From: a bacterium
GTDB lineage: Bacteria > Patescibacteriota > Gracilibacteria > UBA1369 > GCA-2718715
Assembly: GCA_002718715.1 (NCBI GenBank)
Contig: PBFJ01000004.1
Coordinates: 26,140-82,236, forward strand
DNA: 56,097 nucleotides
Direction of reading: 5' to 3'
Shown: piece after piece, positions 21,079-30,343 of the stretch
Layout: each line of letters opens with the position of its first letter
How positions within the stretch are numbered: the first letter of the stretch is position 1
Program-made: the position numbers and the translations under genes
Notes under the pieces: generated by a model
What the model was told of the DNA's origin: nothing
Databases searched by the model: none
Seen by the model: the letters and a program-made list of their open reading frames with translations, nothing else

Positions 21079-21092
21079 AATTATAAAATCAA
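21064..21092 (-). promoter_or_regulatory. clpC promoter overlapping CIRCE
   Basis: Minus strand TTGATT (21087-21092)-N17-TATAAT (21064-21069); the -10 lies in the CIRCE spacer. Confidence 0.7.
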
Positions 21093-21102
21093 GAAAGAAA
21101 TC

Positions 21103-22680
21103 TTAAACATCTCTTAAACTATCGAGAATATAGCTAGTGTCTGTAGAATCATCAATAAATTCTAGCTTGAAAAAACCAGCATTTAATTTTTTAACAAATA
21201 TATTAGTAGATACTTGAATATATTCGTTTAAAGACAGATTTAAATATTCTTTACTTGAAGAATCATCCATTAAGCTTATCAACATAGATGGTTCAAATGT
21301 TTTAGGATCACTTGAGAATATATACACATCATCCTGTCTTGAGTAATACCAGTCAGTAGGATAAAAACTTTGTATCTTCATTGCTAAACTTTCAAATAAT
21401 CTAAAACCTTCTTTTAATGATACTGATGGTAAAAACTGATTATCCTGTTTATTTATAACAGTCAAAGGTCTATCAAATGCAATATTTACACCCGAAACCA
21501 AATCCCAGTCCGACACAGAGCCTTCTTTGAAAGTCGCTATAGTTTTAAAGCCATTTGAATAATCAATTAAAACTCTTTTTTGATTATCATTTGTATCAAA
21601 GTAAATCAGGTAAAATTCATCATTATCTGTAAAAGAATAACTAATAGAACTTTGAAATGAATCTAAGACAGAATCAATATTAGACTCAAAATTATTAATA
21701 ATATTCAAATATTCAGAATCAACTTCATTCGTAAAATCCTCATCTGTAACAATCATTTCATTTTGAGTATAATCTACTACCTTTACATCTAGAGAACTTG
21801 CAACATCATCTAGGGGAGTTTTTGTTTGATCACTATCTGAATCATCGTTTTCATCCTCTAATGAATCATTGGTTGAGGGATCATCAGAATCAATAGAAAT
21901 CTCTGGATTAGTTTCGGTAATCTGTTCACTACTTTCAGATATCTCAACATCAGACAATTTAAGAGAGTTTAAAAATTCATCAAAAGCTGTAAAACCTTCA
22001 TTCGAAGCATCTAAAAAGATATAGGTAATTTCCAAGATATATTTATTTGATTCCAAAAAGTATTTAATAGTATCCGAAGAAAGATTATATAAATCATATC
22101 TATGGTTATTTGTAACATAAGTCTCCTTTGGAGCGTCGAGATTTAAAGAGTCGACATATGAATCAAATGAAAGATTTTGATCGGAAGTTTTATCAATAAA
22201 TTTAAATTTAATTAACTGACGAGAGTTAGGATCGGATAATGACAACTGAGATGAAAATTCTTCAAGATCAAAAGTTGCTAGATATTCGAATGAAATCCCT
22301 AAGTTAGAGGATTCATAATTTAGAATATCTAATTCAACTTCCGGAGTTGAAATAATATCAATTTGCTCTACGTTTAATATCTCAACCTGTTTTCCTGCCA
22401 AATCGCTATACTGAATCTGGCCTCTTAATCTTACTTCATAATCAATATAATCTTGAAGATTATGAATCAATGAATTAAGATAAATTCTATTTTTAGAATC
22501 TGTAAGTAAATAAAAATCGGACTCTAAATTATTGAGAGGAACTGAAAGTTTATTTACAACTCCAACAAACGACTTGGTAGCCGGAATATCAATTACTACC
22601 TCAGGTTCATCTAATTTAGGAGACGAACAGGCTGCAACAAAAATAGGTAATAGGAAGGATAAGATTAATTTTTTATTCAT
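21103..22680 (-). CDS. Putative lipoprotein, 525 aa, unknown function
   Basis: Signal peptide with lipobox-like end MNKKLILSFLLPIFVAACSS; acidic linker (DSDDPSTNDSLEDENDDSDSDQ). Confidence 0.75.
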   Translation of the reverse strand: MNKKLILSFLLPIFVAACSSPKLDEPEVVIDIPATKSFVGVVNKLSVPLNNLESDFYLLTDSKNRIYLNSLIHNLQDYIDYEVRLRGQIQYSDLAGKQVEILNVEQIDIISTPEVELDILNYESSNLGISFEYLATFDLEEFSSQLSLSDPNSRQLIKFKFIDKTSDQNLSFDSYVDSLNLDAPKETYVTNNHRYDLYNLSSDTIKYFLESNKYILEITYIFLDASNEGFTAFDEFLNSLKLSDVEISESSEQITETNPEISIDSDDPSTNDSLEDENDDSDSDQTKTPLDDVASSLDVKVVDYTQNEMIVTDEDFTNEVDSEYLNIINNFESNIDSVLDSFQSSISYSFTDNDEFYLIYFDTNDNQKRVLIDYSNGFKTIATFKEGSVSDWDLVSGVNIAFDRPLTVINKQDNQFLPSVSLKEGFRLFESLAMKIQSFYPTDWYYSRQDDVYIFSSDPKTFEPSMLISLMDDSSSKEYLNLSLNEYIQVSTNIFVKKLNAGFFKLEFIDDSTDTSYILDSLRDV

Positions 22681-22681
22681 T

Positions 22682-23671
22682 TTAAATTTTATTATCAGAT
22701 AAGAATTTTAGTCCTTTAGTAGTAATGATTCTACCGCTAGAAGTTTTTTGAATCAAACCATTTTTAAGCAAAAAAGGTTCACAAATACTTTCAATATAAT
22801 CGACTTCTTCTCCCAGCAATGAAGATAGGGTTTTAACCCCTATAGGTCTAAGCTCTCGACTTTCGGACAATACTTCGAGCAGCTTAAAGTCAAATTGATT
22901 TAAGCCAGTTTCGTCTATTGATAGTAAAGAAAGGCAATCTAAAATATGACTTTTTAAAATCATGGATATATTATGAAATAAACAATATTCATGGAGTCTT
23001 TTAAGAGTATTAATAGCGATTCTAGGAACCGATTTAGTTGAAGAAATTAAAATATCCAAAGCATCGTCTTTAATTTCTAGTTCAAATGTCTTGAGGTGTA
23101 TTTTTAAAATTTTTGAAATTTCTTTCTTAGTATACTCCTCAAATTTAAATATTACACCAAACCTATCTCGAAATGGCTGAGTTAGTTTATCTAATCTAGT
23201 TGTAGCTCCAATAAATGTAAAAGGTTGCAGGTCTAATCTCATAGACTTGGCAGTTGGACCTTTACCAATTACAATATCTAAATAAAAATCCTCAAGAGCT
23301 GTATAGAAAAACTCTTGAACATTTGGTTTTAAACGATGAACCTCATCTACAAAAAGAATATCATTCTCTTTTAGATTTGATAAAATAGCTGCCACATCTC
23401 CAATTTTTGTAAGAGATTGTCCTTGAGAGTAGACTAAATTTGATCCAATTGAATTTGCTACTAAGCCAGCTAAGGTAGTTTTACCTAAACCTGGAGCACC
23501 AAAAAATATAAGATGGTCAAGGTTTTTCTGTAGTTTATCTGAAGCATGCATCATCAAATTTAACTGTTTGATAATTCTTTTCTGACCCATAAAATTATTA
23601 AAATCAATTGGTCGAAAAGATTTACGAATGGGCTGTTCTAGCTCTTGGATAATATCATCATTATTTATCAT
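22682..23671 (-). CDS. ruvB: Holliday junction branch migration helicase RuvB
   Basis: LDHLIFFGAPGLGKTTLAGLVAN, DILFVDEVHRLKPNVQEFFYTALEDF, FTFIGATTRLDKLTQPFRDRFG. Confidence 0.93.
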   Translation of the reverse strand: MINNDDIIQELEQPIRKSFRPIDFNNFMGQKRIIKQLNLMMHASDKLQKNLDHLIFFGAPGLGKTTLAGLVANSIGSNLVYSQGQSLTKIGDVAAILSNLKENDILFVDEVHRLKPNVQEFFYTALEDFYLDIVIGKGPTAKSMRLDLQPFTFIGATTRLDKLTQPFRDRFGVIFKFEEYTKKEISKILKIHLKTFELEIKDDALDILISSTKSVPRIAINTLKRLHEYCLFHNISMILKSHILDCLSLLSIDETGLNQFDFKLLEVLSESRELRPIGVKTLSSLLGEEVDYIESICEPFLLKNGLIQKTSSGRIITTKGLKFLSDNKI

Positions 23672-24143
23672 ACTCTGAAATACGGGTTATAAATGTTCTA
23701 ACTTTGTTTGCCTTACCAATTTCTTCAAAGGTTATATCGAATTTATAGGCTGATGATTTAATAACAATTTTACCAAAAGATAAAAATGGGATAAATCTTA
23801 TTAAACCTCTTTCAAAACTAGCAATATCTTGAACATCTTTCAAATTTATTTCTCTTTCGTGTACATTTGTAATCGAAATCCAATTTACAAATATCAGTCT
23901 TTGATTTGTTATAATAAGCTTATCAAACCAATATATTAATGTCATATTTAAAAAAACCAGAACAAAAATAACAAAAGCAACTGAATAAATCATAGTTACA
24001 AACTCAGGAAAGAGTTCAATTAAAAATTTTATCAAAACAAATGTAATCAATGAAAAAAAAGAAAAATAAAGACATCTAATTACATATGGTAAAAAGTGAT
24101 GGTATACTGTATGTAAAACCTGTTCATTTTTTCGAAGAATCAT
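23661..24143 (-). CDS. PH-domain (bPH2-like) membrane protein
   Basis: Two N-terminal TM helices then WFDKLIITNQRLIFVNWISITNVHEREINLKDVQDIAS. Confidence 0.65.
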   Translation of the reverse strand: MILRKNEQVLHTVYHHFLPYVIRCLYFSFFSLITFVLIKFLIELFPEFVTMIYSVAFVIFVLVFLNMTLIYWFDKLIITNQRLIFVNWISITNVHEREINLKDVQDIASFERGLIRFIPFLSFGKIVIKSSAYKFDITFEEIGKANKVRTFITRISEYDK

Positions 24144-24156
24144 AATAAAAATTTAC

Positions 24157-24834
24157 ATGAATATAATAAATCATTTCAAAAAAAAATCAAACATCGATAT
24201 ACTTAAATATTTATTTATATTTGCATTATTAAACATTCTTGTTATATCACTATTAACACTAATTTCATTAGAAAACAAAGACATAGAAAACATTGCAAAT
24301 TATATTATTATCTACATGCAATTTATTTTAATGCTTCTACCTTTTAAAATTCTAAAAGTTTCAAAACAAGATATAATTCCATCTAAAGGAAGCATTCTTA
24401 AATCTTTAAAGTACTCTGTCATAGGATACCTAATTTTCATTTTCATTAATCTATTGTTAGTAATCAGCGGACTATCGGAAATCTTACCAGGGCTTGGACA
24501 ACAGGAAAATATTGTCGATCAATTAATAAAAACAAATACGGATATATACGTAATAGGATTCGCAATTTGTATTCTTGCCCCAATAGTGGAGGAAATTACT
24601 TTTAGGGGATATATATACAATAAATTTAAAGATAACTACGGGATAATTTCAAGCAGCCTATTTACTTCAATTATATTCGCAGGAATTCATTTTCAATTTC
24701 AGGTTATGTCAGCAATGATAATCCTATCACTAATTATACATTGGGTTTATGAAAAATCAGGAGGGCTAAACGGTGCTATAACATTTCATATAATTAATAA
24801 CACAATTACATTTATAGTAATGAGTAACTTGTAA
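24157..24834 (+). CDS. CPBP family intramembrane metalloprotease
   Basis: Multiple TM helices, EEITFRGYIY motif and later FAGIHFQFQ histidine motif. Confidence 0.85.
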   Translation: MNIINHFKKKSNIDILKYLFIFALLNILVISLLTLISLENKDIENIANYIIIYMQFILMLLPFKILKVSKQDIIPSKGSILKSLKYSVIGYLIFIFINLLLVISGLSEILPGLGQQENIVDQLIKTNTDIYVIGFAICILAPIVEEITFRGYIYNKFKDNYGIISSSLFTSIIFAGIHFQFQVMSAMIILSLIIHWVYEKSGGLNGAITFHIINNTITFIVMSNL

Positions 24835-24878
24835 AAGTATATTAAAAGTGATATAATAATAGGATTTAAACAAACACC

Positions 24879-26270
24879 ATGATTAAAAGAATCCTATCAA
24901 GCATATGCATACTTAGCCTAACGGTATTTATAAATTTAAATAACTCAAGCAACCTTGGGATAAATTCAATAAACGCTTTAAGAAACCAAGACAAAGAAAT
25001 AGAATTAAAATATGAAGATAAGTCAGTTAAAGTAAATATAAAAACATTAAGAAATACAAAAAAACTAAGTAGGGTTCTAAATACAAATATTTTTACAGAA
25101 AGCAAACTAGAAACAATCAAGAAAGCAAAGGTAATTAAAGAAAAAAATAGATACAAGGCAATTCAAGGTGAAGAAAAAAGAACTATAGACATGAATCATT
25201 TAGTATTAGCAAGTTTGGTATCTGACAGTGTAGATTTAAAGTTAAAAAGTGAAAATCCAGATTTCACATTAGATGACGCACAAGAAATGGCCGATAAACT
25301 TAACAAAATTAAAAGACAAACCTTACGAATCATAAATAATGGAAAACTCAATACAGTCGAGTACGAAGCTCTAAACTTATTTAACGAAAGTTCAAATACC
25401 ATAAGTCATAAAACACTCAAGGATTTATTAAACAATTATGAAAATGATATCGAAAACCTTACGTCTCATGTATATATAAATTCAGGATCAGGCCAATCAC
25501 ATGGATTTCTAAGAGATGGAAAAAAAATCAACTATGAAAAAACAAGTCAAAAACTAAAAGAAAATATTGATAAAGGCTTACTAAGAATAGAGATAATTTA
25601 CGATATAGACAAAGGTTTAGTATTTGATGAGAATGGAAAATCTTATAAATACGAAAAACAAGGCGAAGGAAAATCAAATTTCAAAGGTAGTGATTGGGGA
25701 AGGAGTCAAAATGTTGAATTGGGAACTCAAAACTTAATATCTAACGTTTTTGTAATGCCTAGTGAGCAAGTATCATTCTTAAAAATTTTAAGAGACAAAG
25801 GATCACAAATTCCATGGAGGCTGGCAAAAGTTATTAAAGAAGGAGGAAAACTAGAATTAGAACCAGGAGGTGGTCTATGCCAAGTCTCAACTACATTATT
25901 TAGAGCAGCTCTGCAAAGTGGAATGAACATTGATCAGTGGAGGAATCATAGTTTATATGTATCTTACTATAAAGAATACAATAATGGATTAGATTCAACT
26001 ATTTATCCACCTTATGTAGATTTAAAATTTACAAACCCATACAATTTTCCAGTTTTATTCCAAAGTTATACCAATGATAACAAAGATGTGATAACAGAAA
26101 TTTACAGTCCAGAAAAACTACCGGAAATTGAATTACTGGGGCCTTTTTACAAAGGGGATAAAGAAGGACTAAGATCAAACCAAATTTTGTGGGAGAGAAA
26201 TATTAAAAAAATATTTAATACCAAATCAGAAATTTTTAAATCAACTTATAATACAAGTGTAAGTAGATAA
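24879..26270 (+). CDS. VanW family protein
   Basis: LEPGGGLCQVSTTLFRAALQSGMNIDQWRNHSLYVSYY VanW signature; N-terminal hydrophobic segment. Confidence 0.85.
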   Translation: MIKRILSSICILSLTVFINLNNSSNLGINSINALRNQDKEIELKYEDKSVKVNIKTLRNTKKLSRVLNTNIFTESKLETIKKAKVIKEKNRYKAIQGEEKRTIDMNHLVLASLVSDSVDLKLKSENPDFTLDDAQEMADKLNKIKRQTLRIINNGKLNTVEYEALNLFNESSNTISHKTLKDLLNNYENDIENLTSHVYINSGSGQSHGFLRDGKKINYEKTSQKLKENIDKGLLRIEIIYDIDKGLVFDENGKSYKYEKQGEGKSNFKGSDWGRSQNVELGTQNLISNVFVMPSEQVSFLKILRDKGSQIPWRLAKVIKEGGKLELEPGGGLCQVSTTLFRAALQSGMNIDQWRNHSLYVSYYKEYNNGLDSTIYPPYVDLKFTNPYNFPVLFQSYTNDNKDVITEIYSPEKLPEIELLGPFYKGDKEGLRSNQILWERNIKKIFNTKSEIFKSTYNTSVSR

Positions 26271-26865
26271 GTATAAAAACAGGATGGAATAAATAAATTA
26301 ACAAAGAATGCTTAACTATATTTGAAATATAGTTAGGCTTTTTTAATGGTAGAAAATCCTTAAGAAAACTAAAGGATAGAAAAGGAATAATAAAATAGAA
26401 AAAATAAGGAAATAATGGAAAATGATCAATTGTAGATAACCTTAAAAATTTGACATGAATAACTTCAGGAAAAAAATAAAAAAGAGGTAAAACTAATAAA
26501 AGATAAATCTTAAAATATTTACTCAAATAAACTAATAAATTAGCAGTAAATATTAAATGAATTATTCCAAAATAAATAAAAGATTCATTTATAAAAAGAA
26601 AGGTTACAATTGATATAAGCAGGGCTGCTAAACCTAGCTTATACAATCTTTTAGAAAAATAATTGATATCTTTATTCTTTGAATAATTTAAAGCTAATGT
26701 AAAGCCAGAAACCCCAATAAAAATAAACCTTATAAATTCAAGCAGATAATGATTGAAATTCCACATGGTTGTATTAAAAAAATAAGTATCAATAAAAAAA
26801 TAATGATAAGCAATCATTATTACTAGAGAGAAGAATTTAAGATGGTCTAAAAGTAAATATCTCAT
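26236..26865 (-). CDS. Multi-TM acyltransferase-like protein (DUF1624/heparan-alpha-glucosaminide N-acetyltransferase-like)
   Basis: LLLDHLKFFSLVIMIAYHYFF N-terminus, FIFIGVSGFTLALNYSK, C-terminal HSLLIYLFHPVF. Confidence 0.65.
   Translation of the reverse strand: MRYLLLDHLKFFSLVIMIAYHYFFIDTYFFNTTMWNFNHYLLEFIRFIFIGVSGFTLALNYSKNKDINYFSKRLYKLGLAALLISIVTFLFINESFIYFGIIHLIFTANLLVYLSKYFKIYLLLVLPLFYFFPEVIHVKFLRLSTIDHFPLFPYFFYFIIPFLSFSFLKDFLPLKKPNYISNIVKHSLLIYLFHPVFILIYLHLYYKLI
26311..26344 (+). terminator. Rho-independent terminator for vanW, located inside the convergent CDS
   Basis: TAACTATATTT-G-AAATATAGTTA, then GGCTTTTTT. Confidence 0.7.
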
Positions 26866-26873
26866 AAAATAAA

Positions 26874-26950
26874 TGGTACCCGCGAAAGGATTCGAACCTT
26901 TGACCTTCGCCTTAGAAGGGCGCTGCTCTATCCAGCTGAGCTACGCGGGC
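26874..26950 (-). tRNA. tRNA-Arg (anticodon UCU), CCA encoded
   Basis: GCCCGCGTAGCTCAGCTGGATAGAGCAGCGCCCTTCTAAGGCGAAGGTCAAAGGTTCGAATCCTTTCGCGGGTACCA folds as a cloverleaf. Confidence 0.95.
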
Positions 26951-27000
26951 TAATTTGTAATGCCATTTTAATTTAATTAAAATAAAAATACAAGAGAAAA

Positions 27001-28692
27001 TTAATTTATGAAATTAGAGAATTCTTGTATTAATTTAAACACATCAAGACGATTTAATGATTTATCTAAAGACAACAAATCATTATTTGAAATAATATTT
27101 TTTCTATAGGCTTCTTGTACATAAGGTGCATACCATGAATTAACATCAAATAAATCAGAATAAAATTCATGAACATCATTTGAAATATCTACATCTAAGA
27201 TTTTGTAGATAATCTTAAGAAACTCAACTAAATTCAAAGATTCATCAAGAGACACATTAGAATTTACAGCCCCTTTGTTGATAGCTAAATTAAGTTGTTC
27301 TTTATACCATGAGTCAGAATCCTTACCAAGGTTTGGATCAATCAATCTCGATATTAAAACAACGGACTCGACCTTAGAGATAGGAGAGTACAGGTCAATT
27401 GAACCATCATTAAAACCCTTTAAAATTCTTTTGTCAACAAGGTCTTTTAAGAACTTATTATTTATGTCGTCATAATTAAGATCTCGAAAGACTGAAATAT
27501 AAATTTCTTGGGTAGCTATAAGCTCATTTTCATAAAATACATTAACAACTTCACTACCAAAGTTATTTGGAGATAGTTTGTAAGAAACAGAATTAGAGTC
27601 AGAATTAATCAGTTCATAATCCAAAAGATTAGTATCAATTCTTAGCATAGATTGATCAAAGTTACCTTGATGCTGAATACTAAGAGTAGAATCTTGAATA
27701 TATAAATAATTAAAAGGAAATTTAATTGAATCCAAAGTAAATTCATTTATTTCAACCTCTCTTTCTAAAGTTTCTACAGGTTGATCAACATGAGACTCAA
27801 CAGAAACCACAGAATCAATCCTATAAGAATCTAATTCGCTTCCTAAAATCTTTGTACTCCAAGAGAAATCTTTATATTTATCAATGTACACAAAGGGATT
27901 AATTGTATATTTAACCGCATCTTGAATACCAACTCCTTCATTTATTGCAGATACAAAATCATAACCCTGAGTAGATATTTCATTTACGTTAAAGGGCCAA
28001 TAAGGTAGAAATGGAACATCTTGAGTATTAATCTGAAAGTCTAAATGCGCAGTAGTAGCAAGTCCAGAATCTCCTGAGAAGGCAATCATTTGTCCTTTTG
28101 AAACCTCTTGTCCTTCTTCTACTAAAATTCTATCCAAGTGAGCATAAGTAGAATAAATATCAGTTTTTAAACTAGGGTTGTTGGGATCAACCACACCCTT
28201 GTGCATAACAACAATATAATTTCCAAAACCAACATTTGACTTTACTGACTTTACAACAACCCCATTGGCTATTGAATACAATGGAGTATTTTTAAGGAGT
28301 TTAATATCAACACCTGGATGACTTCCTGCATTTTCAAGACCATCAAATTTATAATTCCCAAGATACGGGACAGAATAAGTAATTTTAGAATTTCTAATGT
28401 TTAAATCAGAGCTAGAATTAAACCCAATAGAATACAAAGACATAGATAATATACTTGAGTCATATTTAGGCATCTTAATTTTATAGACATCAGATACTTC
28501 ATGAAAACTTGATTTATGTTGACTCCCAGGTAAATTAATCCAATCAACTGTTTCTTGAATTGGAAATGCAAAACCATCAAAAGCATCATGGCTCAAAGAG
28601 TAATAAGAATTATTCATGAGATACTGTGTATTACTAATTCCAAAACATAGAACTAATACCATTAACCCCTTTAAAAAATAAGACTTTAACAT
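27001..28692 (-). CDS. M23/LytM-family metallopeptidase-like protein with C-terminal SLH repeats
   Basis: N-terminal signal/TM; SHPGVDIKL, GFGNYIVVMHKG, YAHLDRILVEEGQEVSKGQMIAFSGDSG, AHLDFQ. C-terminal ~130 aa resemble SLH repeats. Confidence 0.8.
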   Translation of the reverse strand: MLKSYFLKGLMVLVLCFGISNTQYLMNNSYYSLSHDAFDGFAFPIQETVDWINLPGSQHKSSFHEVSDVYKIKMPKYDSSILSMSLYSIGFNSSSDLNIRNSKITYSVPYLGNYKFDGLENAGSHPGVDIKLLKNTPLYSIANGVVVKSVKSNVGFGNYIVVMHKGVVDPNNPSLKTDIYSTYAHLDRILVEEGQEVSKGQMIAFSGDSGLATTAHLDFQINTQDVPFLPYWPFNVNEISTQGYDFVSAINEGVGIQDAVKYTINPFVYIDKYKDFSWSTKILGSELDSYRIDSVVSVESHVDQPVETLEREVEINEFTLDSIKFPFNYLYIQDSTLSIQHQGNFDQSMLRIDTNLLDYELINSDSNSVSYKLSPNNFGSEVVNVFYENELIATQEIYISVFRDLNYDDINNKFLKDLVDKRILKGFNDGSIDLYSPISKVESVVLISRLIDPNLGKDSDSWYKEQLNLAINKGAVNSNVSLDESLNLVEFLKIIYKILDVDISNDVHEFYSDLFDVNSWYAPYVQEAYRKNIISNNDLLSLDKSLNRLDVFKLIQEFSNFIN

Positions 28693-28741
28693 AAATATAT
28701 TTAAATCTTATTATTATAACACTTATAAAGAATAAAAACAA

Positions 28742-30307
28742 CTAATCCATTAAATATCTATGTATTTGCATATCAATGATTTTAGGGTCTACATCTACAG
28801 AGAAATCCTCTTGCATTTTTAATTTAAGTTTATCAAGAGCTGCAAGAGTTTTGTCACCAAAGTATGTAGTTGTATACTTAGCATCCAAAAATCCTTTTTC
28901 AATAAGTTTAGTCTGCAAAAGTTCAACTCTAGAGTTATTATCTAAATATTTTAACCCAACTAAACTATCTATGCTTTCAACTGAAACAGAGCTGTTATCA
29001 GATAAATTATTTCTATTTTTTAAAAAAGATAAATTATTAATATTTAAAATTAATTTATTAAAGAATCTTCGTGTTTTAGGACCAAAAAAGCCAGCCCCTT
29101 GAGTTTTGGAATTGTCAATAACTCCTGCAGACAGCTGAAAATGTCGTAAAGAGTTAATAGTCAAATCATCCATAACACCTGTTGGTGTAGATTTATAGAA
29201 GCCAGATTTTTTAAGAAAATTCTGAAGGTCTAAAACTATTTGGCTTTTTTGATTTTTATATACTGGAGAATAAAAAAATTCATTAACATCAAAATTTTCA
29301 GAGAAAAAGTTAGAAGAAAGCATATTTTGAAGTAAAACAGATTTAGTTTTAGGACCAAAATAACCTTTAGAGCTAGAGTTTAAAAAGGTGAAATCATTAT
29401 CATCCTGAAATTTCTTAATAGCATAGGAGGTTTGATCATCAAATTTTCCAGTGATTTCAATTTCATATCCTAATAAATAAAGGATTTTTTGCATATTTAA
29501 AACATCAAAATTTTCCATACCTTTAGAAATATCTGAGAATAAAAACTCATACTCCACTTCCTCTTGTCTTTTATGTATCGCAAAGTTACGCAAATTAATA
29601 AAGAAAGCTTCATTTAGACCCGTTTCGGGCAGTTTATCATTTTTTATTTTTGAGAAATTAGTTTTAAAATCATCAAGAGCAGATTGAGTAGCTCGATCAA
29701 AAACAAAAGAAACCTGATTCTTATAAAGACCTAAATCCTTTAAAAACTGCTGGACAACACCAACGAAAAAACCAGTATCACCTAACTTCAGATTAGATAT
29801 AAACTCCAAAGGGTTATAAACACCATTTTTGGGTAAATTAATTAAAGAATCATCCAATCCTTGGTAGGATTCCTTAAGTTGTTCATCAGATATCTCTGAA
29901 ACTTTTTTAATAAAAAGTGTTTTCTTACCAAAATTTAAAGCAGTTCGTAGACCTGAATTTCCATAACCAACCCATACATCTAAACGCTTACCTTTTATAG
30001 CTCCTCCACGATCAAGAACTTTAAAATAACCAAGATTTTCAACTTGAATAACATCTCCAAATTCAAAACAAGGGGGAGCAGCAACAAAAGCATAAGGAAT
30101 TTCATCAACATAACGTCCTGAGGCTGTAATTATCCCGCCTCCATTAAGTACAATTTCAGATGCATAAGAACCTGTTGCATAATAATTCTGACCAGGGAGA
30201 GGGGAGTAATAAGCACTTAAAACATAATCTCCATCATTACAATCTTCCCCAAAGGCAAGACCTGGAAATAAAAGTGTAAACAATAGTAATAAAAATGTCT
30301 TTTTCAT
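28742..30307 (-). CDS. Secreted 3D-domain protein with multiple peptidoglycan-binding repeats
   Basis: Signal peptide MKKTFLLLLFTLLFPGLAFG; 3D region (ITASGRY...VLDRGGAIKGKRLDVWVG); about four PG_binding_1-like repeats (LQ.FL...GLY...FD..T..A). Confidence 0.75.
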   Translation of the reverse strand: MKKTFLLLLFTLLFPGLAFGEDCNDGDYVLSAYYSPLPGQNYYATGSYASEIVLNGGGIITASGRYVDEIPYAFVAAPPCFEFGDVIQVENLGYFKVLDRGGAIKGKRLDVWVGYGNSGLRTALNFGKKTLFIKKVSEISDEQLKESYQGLDDSLINLPKNGVYNPLEFISNLKLGDTGFFVGVVQQFLKDLGLYKNQVSFVFDRATQSALDDFKTNFSKIKNDKLPETGLNEAFFINLRNFAIHKRQEEVEYEFLFSDISKGMENFDVLNMQKILYLLGYEIEITGKFDDQTSYAIKKFQDDNDFTFLNSSSKGYFGPKTKSVLLQNMLSSNFFSENFDVNEFFYSPVYKNQKSQIVLDLQNFLKKSGFYKSTPTGVMDDLTINSLRHFQLSAGVIDNSKTQGAGFFGPKTRRFFNKLILNINNLSFLKNRNNLSDNSSVSVESIDSLVGLKYLDNNSRVELLQTKLIEKGFLDAKYTTTYFGDKTLAALDKLKLKMQEDFSVDVDPKIIDMQIHRYLMD

Positions 30308-30343
30308 AGTAGGTTTATACCTTATTTGAAATAAAATGTCAAA

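Noticed and set aside
26874-26950. tRNA-Arg as an integration hotspot
   Set aside because: No duplicated tRNA 3' fragment or mobile genes detected nearby.
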